A stretch of 64,000 nt of DNA from Limnephilus marmoratus (lineage: Eukaryota > Arthropoda > Insecta > Trichoptera > Limnephilidae): the NCBI GenBank assembly GCA_917880885.1, contig OU862917.1:52932727-52996726 (forward strand), given 5' to 3'. The notes below the pieces were generated by a model, which was not told the DNA's origin, ran no database searches, and was given only the letters and a program-made list of their open reading frames with translations. The translations under genes and the position numbers were made by a program. Positions 1 to 12,600 of the stretch are shown here, piece by piece (the stretch's first letter is position 1; each line of letters starts with the position of its first letter).

Positions 1-206
1 CCAAAGTTCTTAAGAGGGTTTCGAAAACGTTATATCTGGGAAAAATTGGGCCAATTTTGGGCTGAGGGACCGAAAAAATCAAACTTAAAACCACCAAAGT
101 TCTTAAGAGGGTTTCACTGTATTTACAACTTCATTTGACAAAAATAGTACAGAATTTTAGTTTTAAACATTTTTAAAGCATGTTTTTAAATGATTTAAAT
201 ATTATG

Positions 207-292
207 CTTATATAATAATAATATTGGATGATTTATAAAGCGCCGTTTTTGTGAAAAATCACCTCAAGGGCGCTGTAAAAACTTATAATACA
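207..292 (+). repeat. GCGC-family short repeat, copy 1
   Basis: An (ATA)n run is followed by a block with AAGCGCCGTTTTTGTGAAAA and CACCTCAAGGGCGCTGTA. The same ~60-bp block recurs at 33604-33690 (minus), 53745-53830, 56520-56575 (minus) and 59310-59372, each beside a trinucleotide AT run. This suggests a SINE-like unit or retroelement 3' end. Confidence 0.6.
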
Positions 293-547
293 TTTCTAAG
301 AACAAGTAATAAACATTGCATTTTGAAAAACTCGCGCATCGATTCAACTTCGAAAAGATTTATTTTCGGAGAAGAATTTTGATTTGTTTATAAAACAATG
401 AAATTCCAAACGGCAATCAAAACTAAAATTAGAAAAACTTGAGTGCGAATAAAATCTGTGTTTATAAAAACCAACTTAAAACCAACTAACGTAAATATGG
501 TTTGGTTTTTTTAAAGAAATTCTGATAAACACTGAATCAATAATAAT

Positions 548-1185
548 TTAACCCCCCAAGGGCCAGGGAACAAAGGGAAAAAATCCCGACCTTGAATTTT
601 GAATTGAAAGTTTTGTGGATTAATTTTTAACTATTGTATATTTTATTGACTGAATCACGTTCCTAGAACATTAAACTATGTACCAAAATAACATTACTTG
701 CGTTAATTACGTAAATTAATAGGTTTTTACGATGTTTTCGTCACATAACATGCATCGACTTGACCAAAATAATCGTGGCAAAATTTGACAGATGGAGGTC
801 ATAGCTAAAAATTATTTTAAAATTTACTAATGTTGCAAGGTGAATGAAACTTTTACCCATCTCATAGAGAATGTTGGCGCTAGCATTTCTGACCGTGTTC
901 TTATACAAATTTTGTACATAGAAGGGTAAAAATCGTAGTTGAAAATATTTTTTTTTCGCGCATGCGCAAGACCTGCGCACATCCCGCCCGACGAAAAATT
1001 TCATATAAATTATTCGGAGTGACCGGCTGCATTGCGGCTTTTTCTATGGTAAAGGGCGATAATAGAGCTAGCGATTCTGACCGTGTTTTTCATACACTTT
1101 CTTTATACATAAGGGTCAAAATTGCGTAAAAATTTTGATTTTTCATTTTTGTGCGCCGGCGCACAAGCGGCACAGGCTGGGTTAA
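548..1185 (+). mobile_element. Diverged TTAA-flanked MITE (family TTAA-1)
   Basis: TTAA occurs at both ends (548-551 and 1182-1185). The internal block TATTTTATTGACTGAA, then ATTACTTGCGTTAATTACGT, matches the better-preserved copies at 4784-5304, 7744-8211 and 14999-15525. The ends are diverged, so the exact boundaries are uncertain. Confidence 0.45.
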
Positions 1186-2334
1186 AAGCCATATCAATAA
1201 TTTCTAATTTGGCACGTTTACAGAAACCAATATTGGCTGAGTATTTATGTTTGTACAAGTAAAATGAAATCATTAATGTGAATATTAGAGCGTAAATATT
1301 ATGATTGATTGATTGAAAATCACACAGAAATATTAATAAGGAAGCATTTGAATTATGATGCAGAAATCAGTTTTCCAAAGCAGCAAAAATTCTAGGTAAA
1401 TATGTATAAGCCACCCACCTCACAGATAATACGGAACGTTTGTGTTGTCGAAGTTCGATGCACAGACAATATGGAGCGTTCCTTTTTTAATTAATAGATA
1501 ATCAAATATGACATTTGTCAGAAGTACCAACCTTATAAAATAAATTCTCGTCAAAATAAAAACAAAAAAGTACCTACTTTGAATTATTACTTAGTACTGT
1601 ATGGGTTGAGTTTTTTGTTTGTTTGTTTTGTTTCAAGCTACGAAAGCTGCATGTCATTATAATTTAGATACACATCCCAGATTTTTAATGGTTTGTTTGA
1701 CAAAGCAGGGTTTGCCTAACGGGTATGTGTAATTATTCTAATACCTTTCTTTCCATGTTCTTCTGTTATAAATACAGGTATAAATTGTCAATAATGCATT
1801 CACTTCAGAACATGAATAAATTATTGTTTTACATGGCAATAATATTTTTCTATGATTGGCAGCATTGATTGATGATTGACTGTCTTTGAAATTTAATACA
1901 AAAATGATGAAAATAAAAATAGCGTAGCGAAGGTCGTAAGCCGCGCAAGTGAAATAATTTTAGCAAAATCAAAATGTAACATGCATATTTTTTTATCTCC
2001 CCTGACATAAATACTCACCTTTGGTGATAATAAAGCTTAATCTAACTGTTTGAATAAGAAATATTGTGTATTAACCAATGACGTTATATAAAATAAATAG
2101 ACTTGCCATAGTCTCACAAACTCAAGATATAATGTGGCAATTAATCAACACTCTTCTGTTTTCAGCGATTTTCAATAATTTCTTAATTCAAAAGTTATTC
2201 ATGTTTGATAAAGATAGATGCTTAAAAGAATATGTGCATATGGACGAAATAAAAGATAGAACGCGGGCGGCATTTTCGTATTCAAAATTCAAAAGTTCCA
2301 TCGAATATGATTTTTTTTTTTTTTTTTTTTCTTT

Positions 2335-2668
2335 TACATGAGCTCCACACAGGAGGCCCTGAGGAAAATAATTTCCCTCAGGGCCTGTGTCATCTTTGAG
2401 GATGCTGTGTGGAGGGTTTTTTTAAGGAAAGGAAGGAGAGGAGAGTTCTGGGAAGGAAAAGGGTTTAAGGGGTGGGTAGGAATCTGGGGTTCAGTATGTC
2501 CTGGTCATCCGCCTCCAAGACCTAGACAAACCTCACCCCATGAACCCGGGCACCCCTGCTAAATTACCAAACATAGCGAACCACTTGGGGTGACCTATGG
2601 CAGAGGTGTTGGTTATCCAATAAAGGTTCCCGGGGCGGCGGTACCCATTCCCGCCTCCCAAATTGAAA
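2335..2668 (+). mobile_element. Family A repeat, internally deleted copy
   Basis: Follows a T-run. It starts ACATGAGCTCCACACAGGAG with an internal palindrome (CCCTGAGG ... CCTCAGGG) and ends with CACCCCATGAACCCGGGCAC and CCCATTCCCGCCTCCCAAAT. Compared with 5678-6076 it lacks the middle ~90 bp. Class unknown; I see no terminal inverted repeats or clear target duplication. Confidence 0.65.
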
Positions 2669-3468
2669 AGTTTAGTATTAAAGTACTAGAAATCGAGTAC
2701 TCTACAGTTGTCTTGTTGTTGACTTCCCACTTTGAGATTTCTACCACGCGTCTAATATAGTATGTAACGTCATTGGTATTAACTGGTTAAGTAAGCAGAG
2801 TAAGACATAAATAATAAATTCTATAACAGTGATCTCTGGCAGTGTGAAATTCCATAGATAGTAAAATTAAACTACATAATTTCAATTACCTAAGCAGAGT
2901 TATTTCTATCAGATAATAATGTCGTTGGATCAGATGCCATTTTACACGTTCCATATTTTCAATAGTACAATAAAAAGAGTTGCAGAAAAAAGTGATTAGA
3001 ATGAAAATAGGTGGTAACTTTCTCATCATAAATTTTTTAATCATTAAATTGAAAATAAACTCAGTTCAAAAGTTCATAATTATTTATTTATTATTATACA
3101 TAACCCCAAATTAAACAAACCATTTTTTTATAATGTTGCCTACATTGTCTATGATTTTATAAAAAAAAAAATTGGAACAACTTTGGTTTAGATTGGTAGG
3201 TACTATCAATCTTTAAAATGTGTTCTTTTTTATTGCATGGGTTGCAAAACCATTGGAAATGTATGGCGAGCGATATGCTGAAATAGGCCAAAACCAAATG
3301 ATCTTTTATTGCTAAGTCTGTTGGACCCACAAAACAAATTTGACCGGTTAAATAACTATAATTTAATTGTTTTGCCTTTAATAATGAGCGGCTCTGGAAT
3401 TTTCGTTTTGCCTCCGCCAGACGCCTACTAGTTATTACATTATTACTTATCAAGAATTGGGTACTTAC

Positions 3469-3618
3469 TTGTACACCATTCCGTGAGAAATGATGAGTTT
3501 CCTATCGTCAGATCCTGATGCGAAGAGGGGGTATCTCTTGTGGAAGGCAACTCCTCGAACTGCAGCGCTGTGCAGGCGCAGGGTCTGGTAGGGCTTGCTG
3601 GAAAGATCAAGGTCGAAC
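3469..3618 (-). CDS. BOP1: BOP1 exon 14 (last one visible)
   Basis: Codes [20 protein letters not shown] and [20 protein letters not shown], ending HGMVY plus two bases before a GTAAGT donor. The remaining ~40 residues of the family (final WD40 blade) are not found in 1-3468, so the terminal exon should lie beyond the left edge. Confidence 0.94.
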
Positions 3619-6600
3619 CTGCAAACAAAAAGATAAGGGAAAAGTAAGAAAAATTAAATTGAAAGGTAATAAATAATATTGACCCTTTCAATCATGGCGT
3701 TTTCAACACATCATAGCTGACCAAGTAGCACTTTACACAATGTATATATTTTAGCGAATTTACTTTGAATATCTGAACTAGAATGGCCGTCTGCGACTGG
3801 AAATCGGCCGTTAATTTCGATTTACGCGGAAATATCGTATTTTTATGATTTTAGTTTGATTTGGTAATATCTGAATTTAGAGGGCCAGCCGGGATGGGAT
3901 TCGGCTGCAAAATTTCGATTTTTGCGGAAATATATCATATTTTTGCAATTTTTGTTATTTGTTTTTGGGGTGTTAAGCCGTGTTGCGCTACCCCCTCCTT
4001 TAGCCAACGTTTCGGACAGCGTTACAGTGTCTCTAATTTGAAGAGCCGGCTGCGGCGGTAATCAGTTGCGAAAATTTGATTTACACGGAAATTATGTGTA
4101 TTTTTACGAATTTATTTCGAAAAGTATCTGAATTAAGAGGGCCGGCAGCGATGGGATTCGTCTGGGAAATTTCGATTTACGCAGAAGTATACTGAATTTT
4201 TACAAATTTACTTCGAATATCTGAGTTGGAAGAGTAGGCTGCGACAGAAATCAGCTGCAAAATTTCAGTTTACGCGGAAATATAACATATTTTGAACATT
4301 TGGCCATAATATGACCATAATAATAAAAGGCCGGTTGCGACGGATATCGACAGCAAAATTTCGATTTATGCGGAAACATATTGTATTTTTACGAATTTAC
4401 TTCTGAAATTAAAGGGCTAGCTGCGTCGGAAATCGACCGCAAAATTTCGATTTGGGTGGAAATATTTCACATTTTTATGAGTTTAAAAGGACGGCCGGGA
4501 CGTTAATCGTCTGCAAAAATTTGATTTATGCAGAAAATATCGTATTTTTATGAATTTACTTTGAACATAGGCTGACATAGGCTGACGGCAGCGGTGAACG
4601 CATGCTAAAATTCGATTTACACTGATATAAGTCGTATTATTAGAAATTTACTCTGAATAACTATCCAAATATAAATTTGCGGCCGAGGAACTCAATTTTC
4701 AGCGATTTTTTTTTCATAAAATTTTGAATTACAGGGAATTTGTTAATTCGAAATTTTATTTTTGATGTCCCGTGGATTTGAAATTAACCGGTCAAAGGCC
4801 AGGCCATTTCGCGGAAATTCGCGGAACTTCCCACAAAAACACAAAAAAACCACCACTTTGAATTGAATGTTTTGTTGAAAAATTTTGAGGTATTGCATAT
4901 TTTATTGACTGAAACACGTTCACAACACAATAAACTATCTACCAAAACCACATTACTTGCATTTATTACGTAAATTAATAGGTTTTATCGATGTTTTATT
5001 CGCGATACACGTATTAATTGTGACGGTTAAATTCGCGGCAAATTCTGACAGCGGATTGTCATGGATAAAATTGTGTTAAAAATATTCCAGGGTGACAAGG
5101 TGAATGAAACTTTTAGCACCACCTAGAGTAATGATGGCGCAAGCGATTCTGACACTGTTTTTCATACAAATTCTGTACATAGAAGGGTCAAAATCGCAGA
5201 GCAAAAGTTTTTCGTCGACAATATTATTCAAATATTTGAATTATTTTCTCGCGCATGCGCAGATGACGCGCGCGCCGGCGCGTCTCCGGCCTGTCACCGG
5301 TTAATGGGGTTCTACTGTACTAAATACTGTACAAAAAATAAAGTATATTTACCACATCATTTTCCTATCGTACGAGGCGACCAATAAGTTATCACCGGCG
5401 GGATGGATGGCCATGCAGCTGATCCACTGGGCCGATGTCAGCAGCTTCTTCACCAGCTCCTGCTTCACCAGGTCGTATACCCTTACTATACGCTGGGTCT
5501 GAAATATTATGCATATCGATTAATTTCTGATACAAGAAACAATGAGATTAACAACTCAGGTCACACATAGTGCCCCATATCCATAAAACAAGCTCTATCT
5601 CTAACTATCTTCTGGGCATGCTTGGACTTCACTCCTTGCGGCGCAGAAGGTGGGGGTATTTTAAAAGAAAAATTGTATTAGCTCCACACATAGTAGGGCA
5701 TACTTTTTCTTTGAGGATGCTGTGTGTAGAGTCAATTTAGAGAAAAGAAGTTTTGAGAAGGAAAAGGTATGTGGGGTATAGTGTGTCCAGGAGTGATGGA
5801 CGTTTGAATCCATCCCTCCCAGTGCAGTGCAAAGCGATGGGTCGAGAAAGTCTGGCTGGAGAGTTAAAAAATCAACCTCTCAACCAGTCTCTCCCAATTC
5901 GGCCCACCACGCAGTAGGTGGGCAAACACATGTGCCGCAAAGACCTAGACAAACCTCACCCCATGAACGCGGGCACCCCCACTATGCCACCAAATGTAGC
6001 GAACCACTTGGGGTGACTTGTGGCAGGGTTGGTAATCCTATAAATGTTACCCATACCCGCCTTCTAAATTGAAAGAAATATTAAATATCAAGCTTTCTCT
6101 TTGCATTTAAAAGTATACCATAGACGCTCATATATAATTATTTATTACAGAAAACCGCAAACACCCGGAAAAAGTTAGCCAATTTTTTTGATAATATTTT
6201 TTACACTAAACAAAAATAAATGAATTGATAATACGTTAGTCTAATTATTTAGATTATCTAACTTACTGCAACAAACAGGAAAGGCCTGATGGGATGGAAC
6301 AGGGCGCATTGCACCATGCCCTTAGCCTTGGAGAATGGAAGCTGCGATCTCCGGCGAGACACCTGATGGACCACCACGGAGCGGTTGAGACCCTCGGGCA
6401 GCACCACACACACGTAGTCTCCCCTCCCATGCCACACCACCTGCTTCACCTCCTTGAAGTGGCTCACACTGATTCTGATGCCAAGTTCCCACTGGTCGGG
6501 GGTTACCGTCTCCCATTGGACGGCTGTTCTAATTCTGTCGTCGGCTGTAAAATAAGCATCATAAAAATATAGTTTTAGTATCATGGGGATAATCTTATGA

Positions 6601-9600
6601 CCTCGAGCAAGCTTCTTTACCAAGCCCCGTTCATTAATAACGAAAGAGAATGCAAATAAAGTAATGTACCCCAGTCAAAGAACTTACTAAAAATTTAATA
6701 CATAACTAAAATGTACTGTAAAGAATGTATGCAAGATATGTATAGAAATTTTAAGAAAAATGTCAGCATTCTAAGGTTAGAATAGACTTAGTAAATATAG
6801 TCAAAAGACGACGCTTTGCCAACCATGGATATGCATTTTCTATAACCTCTGATGATTTTACAGAATATTAAACTTGAGTGTATAAATCACAATACATAAG
6901 TACGAATTTTATTGTAATGCAAACAACTGTATTTGATAACATGTATACGTATAATGAAAACAATTTAAAACTTTATTCCACACTTTATTTATTTAGACTT
7001 CTATTTGGAATGTTTTTAGTGTTAGGGGCATACATTTACGTGAGCGATTTATTTTCCAATTTAGGTCCCCCTCTTGGTGAGATTAAGTGAAATTTGGTGG
7101 GACCCCTCCTCCCTCACGTGAGATCAGTGGTGTATCTGGGGTCCCACCCTATCTCATCCCGACCAATGCTATCCCATTACGAGGTAAATATGATCGCGAC
7201 AATACTCTGAAAAACTGTTCAAGATTTGGTGAGATTTTACTGGACCCCCCTTTTTGAGCTCACGTAATTAATGTATGCCCCCTTAGGTTAAAAAAAATAT
7301 TATATGCATACTGCATATTAAGGGATTTACTTGACTTATTTTAATCAGTAAAAAATGTGAATGAAATTTCGATTTTCGGTGACTTTTTTGCTATCTTTTT
7401 TTTCTTCAAAATCAATCAAAACAAAATTTCTTCCACGTGTCATCATTGGTCACTCAGCCGAGTAACCAACCAACCCTTCACCCGGCCTCTAACAGTCCAA
7501 TACCTACTGATTTTTTTAATGTTGTTAGTTAAAAAATAAAACATCAAAAGTCACCGAAGACAAAATTTCATTCACATTTTTACTCCAAATAATGTCAAGA
7601 GAATAACTATGTGGTTAAAGTAAATCAAGTACGTCCCTTCGCCCTATAATTTTGGCTATTTTTATTTAATCAATAAAAAAGTAGAAAATTTCACATTGAA
7701 AATGTAGTTTCTTTGCATTTATTACGGTTTTACGTATCTTCTGTTAACCGGTGACTGGCCGGAGACGCTCCAGGGGGTACGTCATATGCGCATGCGCGAG
7801 AAAATAATTCAAATATTTGAATAATATTGTCGACGAAAAACTTTTTGTCTGCGATTTTGACCCTTCTATGTACAGAATTTGTATGAAGAACAGTGTCAGA
7901 ATCGCTTGCGCCATCATTACTCTAGGTGATGCTAAAAGTTTCATTCACCTAGTCACCCTGGAATATTTTTAAAACGATTTCATCCATGACAATGCGCTGT
8001 CATAAATTGCCGCGAATTTAACCGTCGCAATAAATGCGTGTATCGCGAATAAAACATCATAAAACCTATTAATTTACGTAATAAATGCAAGTAATGTTGT
8101 TTTGGTAGATAGTTTATTGTGTTGTGAACATTCAATTCAAAATTCAAAGTGGTGGTTTTTTAGTGTTTTTTCGTGAATTTTGGTGGAATGGCGTGGCAAG
8201 TCACAGGTTAAGAGTGACAAGTTGTTAACTATTATTTTTGCCAAAAAAATAATTTGACAATTTCATATTTTTTACATTATTTATCAATAGATTTTTACAA
8301 TTTTATTTAGTTTTCATTGATTCTATTGACAAAAAGGTCACTGCTCAGCTACACATTCAGGATTTCTCTCAGAATGCAGCAGGTTTTCAGTTACAATGAA
8401 TAAAAATTTTTGTATGTAAGTATCCACTCACCAATATATTCTGAGTTATCGGGAGCTTCGGCCAGCAGTTCATCGGTCCTCTCGGCCACCTTGTAGTCTC
8501 CAACGCCCCGACCCGGCGAGAAGAGCAGCATCCGGTTGCCGCAGGTGACGGCGAGCAGCGACAGCGACGTGACCGGGGTGGCCATCACGCTCTTCACGGG
8601 CTCATCGCCTATCTTGGTGGTCTTCAGGCAGCGGCCGGAGCTGATCTCCCAAACTGGAAATAGTACAAACATTATTTAAATTATAAAATAAAGGTGGAAT
8701 CAATATATGTATATAAAAATGAATCCCTGTTTCCCATGGTCAAGCCATAACTTCAGAACGACTTTATCTATTTCATATCTTTTTTTAAAAGTTTTTTAAT
8801 ACTGTGTAGAAGGTTCTTACGGAAAGAAAAATTAAGAAAATTGCGCAGAAAAATGAATAATTTCAGAAAACTTAACAACTATTTTATAACTTCGCACGTT
8901 TGACAGTGTTTGATGAAATTGAATTTCGTAGGCAGCTGTTTTTTTGTTGTTATATTAAAAGAACTGTCTATGGATTTTTAAAATTATAGATATTTCAAAT
9001 AGGTAGGTGCTAGGTACCAAATTTGATTGATTGTTCTTATAATATACAAAAGTGAATATTTGTAATACATGAAAAATAAAAACTTGAATAAAAAAATTGT
9101 AATAGGTGACACGCGAGCTGTTTGAAAACTGAATATACTGGGATTGAATATATGGAACACGCGAGGGGGGTTTGCGGGATGGGGGAGTGGTAGAGGGTGG
9201 GAGGGAAAGGTGGAAGGGGAACGCGGGAGGGTAGGGGATGTGGGAGGGGAACGGGGACGCACGGGAAAGGACATGCGTAGAAAAAATTTAATTCTTTGAA
9301 TATGGCATTGCAACCGCATGCTGGGAACCAGCTAGTAATTTATAAAATTCCTCACCGCAAGCTAGCCGAGAGGGCTCTAATAATATTATGTTCTTAAGTT
9401 ACACTCCATTTTCATTCTCTTTTATCATTTTGCTTTACTTGATTGACTGCTGGGTGCAGATGGACGACATCCGGTTAATTCTGTCTTCTTATTATTAGGC
9501 TCAGTTGTTTCGCACAAATTCACGTGTGACAAAGTAATCAAATGGCCAATTTTTTTTGGACAGTTGAAAAATTTCTGTTAAATGCTGTTTCTAAATCGGT

Positions 9601-12600
9601 TTCAGCTTTTGAATAAATTGTGATCAGCAGAATAGGACAAGTATCATGTAGTTAAGCTTATCAGCTTATTACAATTTGATTAGAGAGCTGAAACCCAAAT
9701 TTAATGGGAACCTTTCAAATGTCAAAAAAACAAAAAGAAATTTGAATTTCTGCAAAACAACTGAACCTTTGTATTTTCTACTCAAAAGTATAACGTGGCG
9801 CAAAAGTTGTCACCCAATCTTCTTTGGCTGTAATTTTTTTAATTAATAAATAATTTTAATTCTGCTTTTGGATTGTGCTTATTTGATGTCTTAATTTTTT
9901 TTCAATAAGTCGAAAAAATGATATCGGCCAAGTGGCCGCCGCCAGAATTGATGACCACGGGCCTGATTTATGACATTTTCCCTCACTCTTTCCTGAACTT
10001 CCTGGGATAGGTTCTCGCATTATTGACGGATATTCTCTTTGAGGGCTTCAAGAGTCTGAGGCTTGTTGACATAGACTTGTGACTTCAAGAAACCCCATAA
10101 AAAGAAATCTGGTTAAATCTGGCGATCTGGTCGGCCAGTGCAAATCACCAAAACCGGATTTTGCACTGGCCGGCAAGTTTTTTCCGCGTTTATATCTTGT
10201 TGACGTGTATTTTGTGTCCGTTTACTTTACAAATGTCAAAGCAGAAATGACAATGGTAGTGATGACTTTTGCGCCACCTTGTACTTCTATTCATTGTTTT
10301 CCGGCAAATAAACGTTTTTGATTCTGTATAAAAGAGGCGAGTCCGTTTGATTGACAATCCCTTGTTAACAGACCGTTTGCCATGTTTAATTCACAGACAC
10401 ACTGTGGGCATGCTGTTCCACTGCTGGTATTTTAATGGAGCCTGCTCCTCTTCAAAGGAGCTAGTGGCATTGATCCCCTATGCAGCGGTGCACGTACATA
10501 AAACTCGACGGACACGAGTGGAGCATCCGTTCACTATTGTGGGATTCATGAGTATGAGACGTTTCTTCGACTTCATTTTGTGCAAGTCTCACAGTATATA
10601 ATCTGGGCCTGTATTAAAAAATCCTTCCCACAGCCCCCACCTTAACCGCTTCCCAACCGAATGGCAATATAGTCCCCTGTCTTTACACTGTACAGACAGG
10701 GGCGCTCTTGTGAGGTGTAACATGAAAATAAAACTTTTGCCTGTTTATCAAGTCACAACTTACCCTTGACGGTTCCATCATCACAACCCGAGTAGAGATA
10801 CTGGCCGGTGGGATCGACATCGATGCAGCGGACAATATCGGTATGGCCACGGAACACCATACTCTCATGGGTGGGGAAGGGCTGGAGGTCCTGGGGGTTG
10901 GGCAGCTTGGGGACTAGTTGATGGGGCTCAATCGTCAGCTGGAATGAGAAATAAGTATTTTTGTTTAACCGGTCAGCAACGTAAGTAGATATAAGTGTTA
11001 AAAATACGATAGCAGTCAAGTACAATAAGCGTGTTTATACGTCAACGCGTGTGTCTCCATAGAAATCGTACTAACTCCGTTATTGTTTTAGTGACATCCC
11101 TAAAACAAAAAGTAAAAGGTCGATAGTGGATCAAGCTGTACATCCCTATCAAGTTGTCCATAGAAATACCTAACAAGAATATTCTGTCATTCGCGCAGGT
11201 TGACACCAAGGGCGGATCCAGCTTTGGCGCCAGGGGGGGGTCAAATAGCGCCAGGGGGGGGTCACACAGTCGTGGTCAAGTCACAAGCAGTTATAATTTA
11301 ATTTTAATTATAATAGATACAAGTAAAAAGTAGGTCCACCTAGGTCCTGGACCCTGCCCAGGGGGGGGTCATGACCCCATGACCCTCCCCTGGATCCGCC
11401 ATTGGTTGACACATATTTTTAGCCACCAAATTTCCTACGGGCTGCTCGACCGCGCTCGACATTGTTAATTTTTATTGAATATTTTTATATGAAATGATAA
11501 AAAAGTTAAGTGTTTATTATATACAATAGAATAAGTATTGTTGTTTACATAATCTGTGATTTTAGTACCATTTTCACATAAAAACATCACGTGAGTCATT
11601 TTTACATTTTTTTAATGTTTGCATTCTAAATTTTAATATTTACAAATGTTAATATTTATTTGTTATATAAAAATTTGAAAGCTTATTTTGTAACCTTTCT
11701 AAAACAGTTTTTACTATTCGGCTACATTCAGAAATGTTTCATTTATAGAGCTTTATTTGTGAAGCGGTAATAACACAAAGTTTTCGTAAAACTGTCATTT
11801 CGTTTGAGACATTATAAGTGAATATTTGCGATTTTCGGAGGGGTTAAGTGATTTGCAAGAGACATAAAAATGGTGACATTAATCTTTAAATCAGACTTTA
11901 ACATAGATTTGTCAAATAGTCCCATTTTAAATGTATTTCCTTTCCCCACACCTACTTTACCCCCTCTTTCTTACCAACTTCCCCCTCGTACCCCACCAAA
12001 GTTGATGTTCTCCTCCCTCTTCCATTTTACCTTTAAAACCTGTCATCGGCCTTGCCGTATTTCGTATAAAACCTTGGAAATTACAGAAAGCATCACTTTG
12101 AAGTAATATTTTGTGGATTTATTTTGAGCTATGGTATATTTTGTTTACCGAAACACATTCCTTGAACAATAAACTATCTATAAAAACAACATAACTTGCG
12201 TGTATGATAAATTGAAAGGTTTATCCAATGATTCTCATTGAAGCTAAGTTATGACTAGATACATAATAAGTCATCATAACTTGGCTAACATAATAAATAT
12301 AAAATAAATGAAATATTTACCCTCATCTTGATGGCACGTGGGGCGAGATAGAGATCTAGGCAACGCAGGAATCTCTCCCTCGTGTATCTGGAGTAGGCCG
12401 GCACCTCCCTCAAGGAGGAGAACTTCTGGGGCAGGAATGTGTATTTCCTCTTCCACGGGGTGTTCTCCATACGCTTCCATTGTTTCATCTGGAAAATAAC
12501 ATCAACAGGTTACTTCATTATTTGACTGATGTGCAAACACATTGTGTTATACATACTGATTATTTTACTGGTGGATAACCACATTTATACAAATGTCCAT

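Larger units (their letters stand above)
1..3468. other. BOP1 terminal intron with repeat remnants
   Basis: AT-rich, with no coding signal on either strand that I can support. It contains a GCGC-family fragment, a diverged TTAA-flanked element and a family A copy (listed separately). Translations in this stretch are short, lack splice signals and resemble no family. Confidence 0.6.

Noticed and set aside
3157..3453. 98-codon minus-strand frame next to BOP1 exon 14
   Set aside because: It lies in the intron, has no splice signals to BOP1 and does not resemble the missing last WD40 blade.
6294..6572. Plus-strand 92-codon frame
   Set aside because: Antisense shadow of BOP1 exon 12.
9100..9260. 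Proline/serine-rich minus-strand frame
   Set aside because: A translation of G-rich low-complexity DNA shared with 63715-63805; part of the Helitron-like repeat.
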